Of a DNA stretch of 12,612 nt, positions 8,011 through 12,612 are shown in pieces (positions within the stretch are counted from its first letter, which is position 1; each line of letters begins with the position of its first letter). The position numbers were made by a program, and so were the translations under genes. The stretch comes from Candidatus Zixiibacteriota bacterium (lineage in GTDB: Bacteria; Zixibacteria; MSB-5A5; GN15; PGXB01): positions 1 through 12,612 of the forward strand of contig JAUVBC010000024.1 in the NCBI GenBank assembly GCA_030591405.1. The letters run 5' to 3'. The notes beneath the pieces were generated by a model. That model was not told where the DNA came from and ran no database searches. It saw only the letters and a list, made by a program, of their open reading frames with translations.

Positions 8011-8643
8011 TTATCGACTACTATTAACTCCTTTGTTTGAGTCTGATTGAAGATAACGATAAGTTCTTATCATTGGCGGATATTGTCGGTTGAATGAAGA
8101 GCGAAAACTGTTCCGATGTGATGATGAAGCCAACGTTCCAAAACTGTTTTGATTGGATAATTGATTAACTAATCCGTTTATTTTGGTTGCACGAGCAACC
8201 TCTTTGTTAAATTCCCATTCAGGTTGAACCGTCAAATAGCTGTCATCCAACTCAGTGGAAACATAAGTGGATACCTCCTGAGTGTCTATAAATAGATCCA
8301 TCCCACCTGAAAAAACAAAGGCAAAGACAAAACAGGCGGCGGCAATAACCGGTGCCAGCCGATTGAAGGTAACCACAGGTATCTTCTTTGGCAAATACGC
8401 CTTTAATCTGGTTTCTTTGAACCGTTCATCAGCTACCCGTTTAAGAAGCAGGCTGTTAAAATCATCCGAAACGGTATAATCAGATAATTGGCCAACAGAT
8501 TTATTCAGTTCCCGATAAGCCGTCTCTTCATAACGGCATCTTATGCATCCCTCCAGATGCGCCGCTATCGCGCCGGTTCGCTTCTCAGCCAACTCGCCCT
8601 TACAATAAGCTGACAGGAAGGAGCGTACCTTTTGACAACGCAT
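8011..8643 (-). CDS. Zinc-finger anti-sigma factor, single membrane span
   Basis: This protein should hold the ECF sigma factor encoded just upstream inactive at the membrane until an envelope signal releases it. It is 210 residues. The N-terminal anti-sigma zinc-finger motif H29-x3-C33-x2-C36 (in AAHLEGCIRC) is present, with Cys3 or Cys14 as a likely further ligand. A linker follows, then one transmembrane helix (about 95-112, APVIAAACFVFAFVF), then about 95 periplasmic residues whose last 50 are rich in Ser, Asn, Arg and Gln with no domain I recognise. The ATG has GGAGG 6 bases ahead, and that site lies inside the sigma gene: the two overlap by 44 bases, typical of tightly coupled sigma/anti-sigma pairs. 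It ends 20 bases before a strong terminator. The partner assignment follows from context. Confidence 0.9.
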   Translation of the reverse strand: MRCQKVRSFLSAYCKGELAEKRTGAIAAHLEGCIRCRYEETAYRELNKSVGQLSDYTVSDDFNSLLLKRVADERFKETRLKAYLPKKIPVVTFNRLAPVIAAACFVFAFVFSGGMDLFIDTQEVSTYVSTELDDSYLTVQPEWEFNKEVARATKINGLVNQLSNQNSFGTLASSSHRNSFRSSFNRQYPPMIRTYRYLQSDSNKGVNSSR

Positions 8644-9202
8644 TAGATTCCTCCATTCTCGGTTTCAATTTATCTCTTAGTAATGCTCTCGCTCTATTCA
8701 CTCTCGATTTGACCGTTCCTAATGGAATATTCATAACTTTGGCAACCTCATCGTACGATTGCTCCTGAATATCCCGGAGAATAAATGCAGTTTTATATTT
8801 CTCCGGTAACGAATCAATTGCATTTTCCAATACTTTGGATATATTGGAAGGCAGCTTCATCTCCACCGAAATTTCGCTTTCATGTCCCTGCATATCAGTA
8901 ATATCATAGAATTTAAATCGTTTTCTTTTTCTAAGTTCATTTCGAGCCAGATTCAATGCTATTGTGTACAGCCAGGTCGAGAAGCAGTGTCGGAAATCAA
9001 ATGAGTCCCTATGCTGATATACCCGAAGGAAAGTTTCCTGAACGACATCTTCGGCTTCCTGCTGACTGCTGATCATTCTGACAATGGTATTCATTAGGCG
9101 ATTTTTGTATTTGTCAACAATCTCACTAAAGGCAACCATATCGCCATTCTGAACCCTCTTTATCAGGTTATAATCTCGCTGCTTTTCAGTTTCTTTTTCC
9201 AC
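8600..9202 (-). CDS. ECF-type RNA polymerase sigma factor (sigma-70 family, RpoE-like)
   Basis: An alternative sigma factor of 200 residues. Region 2 spans about 24-92 with the signature EAEDVVQETFLRVY (49-62) and FSTWLYTIALNLARNELRK (74-92). Region 4 spans about 126-178 with LPEKYKTAFILRD and the helix-turn-helix DEVAKVMNIPLGTVKSRVNRAR (150-171). Regions 1.1 and 3 are missing, as in all ECF factors. The start is GTG: an in-frame TAG lies just upstream, no other start codon fits, and GGGAGG lies 3 bases ahead, which is close. The last 15 or so residues are encoded in the overlap with the anti-sigma gene and are probably not functional domain sequence. A GGAAC-N17-GTATTA element upstream suggests it transcribes its own operon. 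I cannot name its stimulus or regulon from this window. Confidence 0.95.
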   Translation of the reverse strand: MEKETEKQRDYNLIKRVQNGDMVAFSEIVDKYKNRLMNTIVRMISSQQEAEDVVQETFLRVYQHRDSFDFRHCFSTWLYTIALNLARNELRKRKRFKFYDITDMQGHESEISVEMKLPSNISKVLENAIDSLPEKYKTAFILRDIQEQSYDEVAKVMNIPLGTVKSRVNRARALLRDKLKPRMEESNALSKGTLLPVSLL

Positions 9203-9224
9203 AAACCTCCCAACGTTCTATATT

Positions 9225-9252
9225 TAATACATTCGACATCCTAAAAAGTTCC
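9225..9252 (-). promoter_or_regulatory. Candidate ECF-type (autoregulated) promoter of the sigma/anti-sigma operon
   Basis: On the minus strand GGAAC (9248-9252) is followed by 17 bases and GTATTA (9225-9230), close to the GGAAC-N16/17-GTCTNA layout of many ECF promoters (one mismatch in the -10). Start of transcription would be near 9218, about 16 bases before the GTG. A TTGACA at 9275-9280 has no good -10 partner, so the ECF element is the best promoter seen. Confidence 0.55.
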
Positions 9253-9307
9253 TAAATAGTTGTAAGAGACTTTATGTCAATAAATTACGAAAATACTAGC
9301 CAATAAC

Positions 9308-10537
9308 TCAATAAAAGATATCCCAGGGATAGCCAAATATAAACAATAAAAATCCGGCCAAAAACAATAAAATGAGTGGAATTGAAAAGATTCGATAGAC
9401 TTTGCCCAAACTTGCCTTAAAGAATTCAGTGGTCAAAATCAGGCAAAAGTGAGTGGGAGAGAAGATCATACCGACATAACCGGCTACAAAGGCAAGGAAA
9501 ATATTGCCTAAATTTATGTCTGGCTGATATAGATATCCTGATAATATTGGGAATGACAACCCTATCGTCGCTACCAGAATACCTGTCAACAAACCTGAAG
9601 AAAATCCCACCAGAATAATAATTATTGCTTCCGGCAAGCCATATTGACCTGATAGCATATTTATTGAATTTACAGCATTGGTCACTTCAAGCATCTGCTG
9701 GAACGAAATAATTCCAAAAACAAGCATAAACAAACGAACCGAAAATACCTCTTTGACAACCGGTTTCAATTTAGAAAGAGGCGGTTTTTCAATTATAAGC
9801 AGAATTATGATCGATATGGTAACCGAAAGCAATAGGCCAATCGGTAAGACAGCATATAAGAAAATAGCGAGAACAATCGGCCAAACCGCGCTTAGGATTC
9901 CCAGGAATGGCCGGAATAGTTGACCTCTGCCATTATTTTTATTCTCAATTTTTCTGATAAGAAAGATATATCCAATAGTTATCATAAACAAGGTCATCGG
10001 AAACATCATAAAGGATATAGTTTCTACCGGAAGCGACGTTAACCCAGCCGCCAGAATAACTCCCGGATAGATCGGCCAGAAAAACTCTATAACATGACGA
10101 GACCAGTAATTGACCGCAGTCGCAAATTCGGCCGAATATTTGTCCCGTGGAAGAACCTTGTCAACAAGAGGCGCCGAAAGGAGAGCTCCACCCGGCATTG
10201 GCATCATCCCGACCAATAGCGGCATTGCAGCCGCAGCAGTTTTGGCCCCGCCTTTCAAATTACTGCTGGCCGAAACCATCTTGTCCAAACAGCCAATTTC
10301 TTTTGATATCTTCCCCAGAAAAGTAATCAGAAATATTATTCCAAGAAGATTTAAGAAACGGTGTGAAATAACAACTTCTTTATAGTTTTCCAGTATTTCA
10401 TAAAATGATAGATTGAAAAGGATGGCAATCAGCAGGCTTGCCAAAAAGAGTGTATATCCTACATATATGTTCTTCCGAAGGGCAATTACAATCCCTCCGA
10501 ACACAATTATTAATTTAAATACATCAATCATTATCAT
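9308..10537 (-). CDS. DUF401-family polytopic membrane protein, probable transporter
   Basis: A 409-residue, strongly hydrophobic protein with about 10-12 membrane segments, recognised as the DUF401 family (distant to the GntP/ion-transporter group of permeases). Family-like features are the loop MMPMPGGALLSAPLVD (111-126), NYWSRHVIEFFWPIYPG (143-159), and the late half with 'GFSSGLLTGILVATIGLSFP' and 'AGYVGMIFSPTHFC'. The two halves look like an inverted or repeated transporter fold. The substrate is unknown. ATG codons at 10535-10537 and 10529-10531 (Met3) are both possible; neither has a good Shine-Dalgarno sequence, and a promoter -10 box ends 3 bases before the first, which favours Met3 as the true start of a leaderless message. 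It is transcribed divergently from the aminotransferase gene and toward the sigma operon, with no terminator seen between. Confidence 0.88.
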   Translation of the reverse strand: MIMIDVFKLIIVFGGIVIALRKNIYVGYTLFLASLLIAILFNLSFYEILENYKEVVISHRFLNLLGIIFLITFLGKISKEIGCLDKMVSASSNLKGGAKTAAAAMPLLVGMMPMPGGALLSAPLVDKVLPRDKYSAEFATAVNYWSRHVIEFFWPIYPGVILAAGLTSLPVETISFMMFPMTLFMITIGYIFLIRKIENKNNGRGQLFRPFLGILSAVWPIVLAIFLYAVLPIGLLLSVTISIIILLIIEKPPLSKLKPVVKEVFSVRLFMLVFGIISFQQMLEVTNAVNSINMLSGQYGLPEAIIIILVGFSSGLLTGILVATIGLSFPILSGYLYQPDINLGNIFLAFVAGYVGMIFSPTHFCLILTTEFFKASLGKVYRIFSIPLILLFLAGFLLFIFGYPWDIFY

Positions 10538-10540
10538 GCC

Positions 10541-10568
10541 AATATATCGCCTAAAGCATTTCTGTCAA
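10541..10568 (-). promoter_or_regulatory. Sigma-70-type promoter of the DUF401 gene
   Basis: On the minus strand a perfect TTGACA (10563-10568), a 16-base spacer and TATATT (10541-10546). Transcription should begin around 10533-10535, inside or just after the first ATG and 2-4 bases before the second, so the mRNA would have practically no leader. Confidence 0.62.
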
Positions 10569-10612
10569 TAAATGAATATAGCCGGAGAATAATTATGGTT
10601 CAAAAACTGTTA

Positions 10613-10641
10613 TTGTGTGGTGTTAGATTATACTATATATT
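10613..10641 (+). promoter_or_regulatory. Possible promoter of the aminotransferase-nitroreductase unit
   Basis: TTGTGT (10613-10618), 17 bases, then TATATT (10636-10641). The -10 matches well and the -35 only in its first half. It would start transcription near 10648, 4 bases before the ATG at 10652. If real, it excludes the upstream ATG at 10595 as the start. Confidence 0.35.
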
Positions 10642-10651
10642 ATCCGATGTT

Positions 10652-11500
10652 ATGAAAATTGTATGTTCCATAGACGGCAAAAAAATCACCAAATCTGATG
10701 CAAAAATATCAGTATTTGATAATTCTCTTTTTTATGCCGACGGCCTTTTTGAGACATTTATGGCTTTCGGAAATAATATAATATTTATGAAAGATCATCT
10801 CAAGCGGCTTCAAAAAGGTGCCAAACTTATTAGTCTCAAAATTCCTGTATCAGATAAAACATTGGCAAAATGGCTAAATCAGGCTAATCAGGCTAACCCT
10901 GCCCCCACAAAAAAGATACGCCTGACAATCACCGCTGGAGAATCATCGTTTTGGGCCGGAAAACCGGGCCGTCCCCGGGTTATTATTATTGTTACTGATT
11001 ACAAAATACCAACTTCCCCATTTCGGTTGATAGTCTCTCCTTATAGAATCGATCATGCCTCGCCTTTTAGAAATGTCAAAACGCTTTCCTTTATAATTGA
11101 AATGACTTCGCGGAAGCAGGCCTATTCCTCAAAATATGATGATGCGATCCTTCTCGCCCGCAATGGTTATATTGCCGAAACAACCTCGGCTAATATCTTC
11201 TGGGTGAAAAATGGAATTTTGTACACGCCGCCGCTTGACGCCGGTTGCCTGGAAGGAATGATTAGGAAACATACTATTGAAATAGCAAAATTAAATAATA
11301 TTCAGGTTATCGAAAAAAGGTCAAGGTTGAGTACACTCTTGAAAGCAGACGAGATATTTGTTAGCTCATCACTTAAACTAATAATTCCGGTATCTTCCAT
11401 AAATACTAACAAGGCATATTGTTATAAAACAGGATCAGTTACAAATAAGTTAAGTGAACTATTACTTGAATATATTAATTCCGAAGGTTCAAAAGAGTAA
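10652..11500 (+). CDS. Class IV PLP aminotransferase (aminodeoxychorismate lyase / branched-chain aminotransferase type)
   Basis: A fold-type IV PLP enzyme, cytoplasmic; the candidates are 4-amino-4-deoxychorismate lyase (PabC, p-aminobenzoate for folate) and branched-chain or D-amino-acid aminotransferase. From this ATG it is 282 residues, usual for the family. Seen: SVFDNSLFYADGLFETF (20-36) near the N-terminus, HLKRL (49-53), the PLP lysine probably Lys143 in RNVKTLS, Glu176 in AETTSANIF that contacts the pyridine nitrogen, TPPLDAGCLEGMIRK (192-206), and ADEIFVSSSLKLIIPV (232-247). The 'TPPLdaGcLeG' wording leans to PabC, but I cannot decide the substrate. Start choice: homologues begin at MKIVCSIDGK, as here. 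An ATG at 10595 with GGAG 7 bases ahead would add 19 residues (301 in total) that look unlike the family. The next gene follows after 2 bases. Confidence 0.88.
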   Translation: MKIVCSIDGKKITKSDAKISVFDNSLFYADGLFETFMAFGNNIIFMKDHLKRLQKGAKLISLKIPVSDKTLAKWLNQANQANPAPTKKIRLTITAGESSFWAGKPGRPRVIIIVTDYKIPTSPFRLIVSPYRIDHASPFRNVKTLSFIIEMTSRKQAYSSKYDDAILLARNGYIAETTSANIFWVKNGILYTPPLDAGCLEGMIRKHTIEIAKLNNIQVIEKRSRLSTLLKADEIFVSSSLKLIIPVSSINTNKAYCYKTGSVTNKLSELLLEYINSEGSKE

Positions 11501-11502
11501 TT

Positions 11503-12018
11503 ATGGAATTATATGATATTTTGGTTAAAAGACGGTCTATTCGTGCTTACAAAAATAAACCGATTCCAGAGGAAAAACTGTTTAAAGTTTTGGAAGCGGC
11601 GCGACTGGCGCAGTCAGCAACTAATCGTCAGCCCTGGCGATTTATTATTATTCGGGATGTGGCCAACAGGAAAAAGGTAGCTGAGTTATGCAAAGGGAAT
11701 AAATGGGCCGCTGATGCTTCGGTCATTCTGGCAGGAGTGGCAGTTGACACCGGCTACAGAATGGGTAATGGCCGACCGGCATCAGATATTGATTTATCGA
11801 TCGCTCTCACTCAAATATCGCTGGCGGCGGTTGATCAATCGCTTGGAACCTGCTGGATCGGGTCATTCAAATATGATGAAGCGATGGAATATTTAAAGAT
11901 ACCCAAAGATAATTTATTGGTTGGATTTATGACCCTGGGATATCCGGATGAATCGCCATCGCCAAAATCCCGGAAACCAGTGGAGGAGATAATATTCCAT
12001 GAGTTTTGGAACGAATAG
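11503..12018 (+). CDS. Nitroreductase-family FMN-dependent protein
   Basis: A small (171-residue) cytoplasmic flavoprotein of the nitroreductase family, which reduces nitro groups, quinones or other acceptors with NAD(P)H, or carries out specialised flavin reactions. FMN-binding pieces are present: RRSIRAY (10-16), ARLAQSATNRQPW (33-45), DQSLGTCWIGSF (111-122) and LGYPDESPSPKSRKPVEEII (145-164). It lacks the long insertions of the NfsA/NfsB enzymes and resembles the short 165-190-residue anaerobe type. It follows the aminotransferase by 2 bases, with only a weak AAGAG ribosome site, so the two are probably cotranscribed and partly coupled. The natural substrate is not visible from the sequence. 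No clear terminator follows. Confidence 0.93.
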   Translation: MELYDILVKRRSIRAYKNKPIPEEKLFKVLEAARLAQSATNRQPWRFIIIRDVANRKKVAELCKGNKWAADASVILAGVAVDTGYRMGNGRPASDIDLSIALTQISLAAVDQSLGTCWIGSFKYDEAMEYLKIPKDNLLVGFMTLGYPDESPSPKSRKPVEEIIFHEFWNE

Positions 12019-12085
12019 ATAAAGTGCATAGATTTTTGACTCCAGAACAATTATTGTGCGGTGATGCTTTGAATATTCAGATAAT

Positions 12086-12095
12086 TTTGTACAAA
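12086..12095. promoter_or_regulatory. Palindrome upstream of the sigma-54 promoter, possible regulator site
   Basis: TTTGTACAAA is a perfect 10-base palindrome, centred about 68 bases before the predicted transcription start. Two copies of TTCAGCT follow at 12105 and 12125 (20 bases apart, two helical turns). Short A/T-rich palindromes arise by chance, so an operator role is only a suggestion. Confidence 0.2.
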
Positions 12096-12132
12096 CCTAT
12101 ATATTTCAGCTAATTAAATAAATGTTCAGCTT

Positions 12133-12148
12133 TGGAACAGTAATTGCC
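12133..12148 (+). promoter_or_regulatory. Candidate sigma-54 (RpoN) promoter
   Basis: TGGAACAGTAATTGCC fits the -24/-12 consensus TGGCACRNNNNTTGCW at every fixed position but two (A for C in the -24 element and the last base), with GG and GC at the required spacing. The predicted start is near 12159, about 77 bases before the exported-protein gene at 12236. No activator gene is in the window. Confidence 0.55.
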
Positions 12149-12162
12149 TTGTATTATATGAC

Positions 12163-12216
12163 ATGAATGGTAGTTTTATATTGATTACAGTTTTTTTGGG
12201 GATTATTATCGCATAA
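12163..12216 (+). CDS. Possible 17-residue hydrophobic leader peptide
   Basis: ATG...TAA encodes MNGSFILITVFLGIIIA. It begins 4 bases after the predicted sigma-54 transcription start and ends 19 bases before the next gene's ATG. There is no Shine-Dalgarno sequence, so it would be a leaderless start. The residues are like a membrane segment or the core of a signal peptide. A chance reading frame of this size is quite likely; I list it because of its position. Confidence 0.18.
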   Translation: MNGSFILITVFLGIIIA

Positions 12217-12235
12217 AACTATCAAGGAGGATAAA

Positions 12236-12612
12236 ATGAGATTTGGTATTAAATCTATAATTATTATTGTTTCATTATTGTTGCTATCTGCCGGCCAAAC
12301 TTTTTGTCAGGAAGATGAAACAGAATCATATTTTGGAATTCAGCCCCGCAAATTAGTTGATGCCCCTACTGCATGGACTCTCCCCCGCGGCTGTTTTGAT
12401 TTATCACTGAGGGTTTTCCCCAAAGGTGGCATTATTGGAGCAACTAATATTGGCCTCTCCGGCAGGTTTATGCTGGGAATTTCCTATGGTGCTGAGGGGA
12501 TAATTGCTGATACGGCGGCCAACTGGAATCCCAATATTGAATTTAATATCAAACTGCGTCTTATTGATGAGGCGTATTATCTGCCAGCTATTGCGGTTGG
12601 TTTTACATCTCA
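12236..12612 (+). CDS. Exported, probably outer-membrane beta-barrel protein of unknown function (partial, cut by window edge)
   Basis: I do not recognise a named family. The 125 visible residues begin with a clear signal peptide (MRFGIKSIIIIVSLLLLSAG..., cleavage likely near residues 24-25 at FCQ/ED). Cys24 does not sit in a good lipobox (Phe at -1), so a lipoprotein is unlikely. The mature part has alternating hydrophobic/polar strands separated by Gly and turns (FDLSLRVF, GLSGRFMLGISYG, IEFNIKLRLI, YYLPAIAVGFTS), the style of transmembrane beta-strands, as in YjbH-like or 'hypothetical outer-membrane' proteins of FCB-type bacteria. The ATG has GGAGG 5 bases ahead, the best ribosome site on this side of the window. 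A sigma-54 promoter match lies upstream, so expression may be conditional. The C-terminus, needed to confirm a barrel, is missing. Confidence 0.8.
   Translation, partial: MRFGIKSIIIIVSLLLLSAGQTFCQEDETESYFGIQPRKLVDAPTAWTLPRGCFDLSLRVFPKGGIIGATNIGLSGRFMLGISYGAEGIIADTAANWNPNIEFNIKLRLIDEAYYLPAIAVGFTS

Noticed and set aside
9275..9280. TTGACA on the minus strand ahead of the sigma gene as a sigma-70 -35 box
   Set aside because: No sequence close to TATAAT lies 16-18 bases downstream (only TATTTA at 16).
10872..10898. Short tandem repeat of GGCTAATCA inside the aminotransferase gene (about 2.7 copies, one with an extra base)
   Set aside because: It only encodes a small QANQAN-type linker in frame; too short to be a functional repeat.
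12134..12156. GGAAC followed by GTATTA, resembling the ECF promoter at 9225-9252
   Set aside because: The spacer is only 12 bases instead of 16-17, so RNA polymerase with an ECF factor could not contact both; the sigma-54 reading of the same bases fits better.
1..12612. Defence system, prophage, insertion sequence, CRISPR or tRNA genes
   Set aside because: Looked for and not seen: no transposase, integrase, nuclease or repeat array, and all open frames are accounted for by housekeeping, envelope and regulatory genes.

Overview
The window reads as a Gram-negative, AT-rich bacterial chromosome. The evidence is an Omp85 outer-membrane protein with a TamB partner, signal peptides followed by barrel-like sequence, and a probable sigma-54 promoter. 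The style of the genes (moderately low GC, an ECF sigma/anti-sigma pair with a GGAAC-type promoter, short barrel proteins with a cleavage site near a Gln) fits a candidate phylum near the FCB group, such as Zixibacteria. That placement is an impression and no marker gene here proves it. No mobile element, CRISPR array, tRNA or rRNA was seen. No stretch longer than about 220 bases lacks a gene.

Left part, minus strand (1-7991). The 5' part of mnmA (tRNA 2-thiouridylase) runs off the left edge. Just upstream is a NifS/IscS-type cysteine desulfurase, the usual sulfur donor for MnmA; a hairpin with a T-run lies between them. Upstream of the desulfurase is an operon that reads, in transcription order, a two-domain carboxymuconolactone-decarboxylase-like protein, tamB, then tamA. 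Its start and stop codons overlap (ATGA, then TGATG), so the three proteins are probably translationally coupled. This operon has a plausible promoter at 7870-7898, directly downstream of the terminator of the next unit.

Middle part, minus strand (7942-10537). An ECF sigma factor and its zinc-finger, one-pass membrane anti-sigma factor overlap by 44 bases and end in a clear intrinsic terminator. A GGAAC-N17-GTATTA element ahead of the sigma gene looks like an autoregulated ECF promoter. Upstream lies a DUF401 polytopic membrane protein, a probable transporter of unknown substrate.

Right part, plus strand (10613-12612). Diverging from the DUF401 gene is a two-gene unit: a class IV PLP aminotransferase (ADC lyase / branched-chain type) and a small FMN nitroreductase-family protein, 2 bases apart. 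After a 217-base gap holding a good sigma-54 promoter match and a possible 17-codon leader peptide comes the start of an exported, probably outer-membrane beta-barrel protein cut by the right edge.

Most of this is housekeeping and envelope biology rather than an accessory island. The most interesting points are the CMD-like gene coupled to tamB/tamA in the order tamB-tamA, the sigma-54 promoter region, the CxxC variant of MnmA behind an attenuator-like hairpin, and three promoters whose -10 boxes sit only about 9-11 bases from start codons, which suggests leaderless mRNAs.
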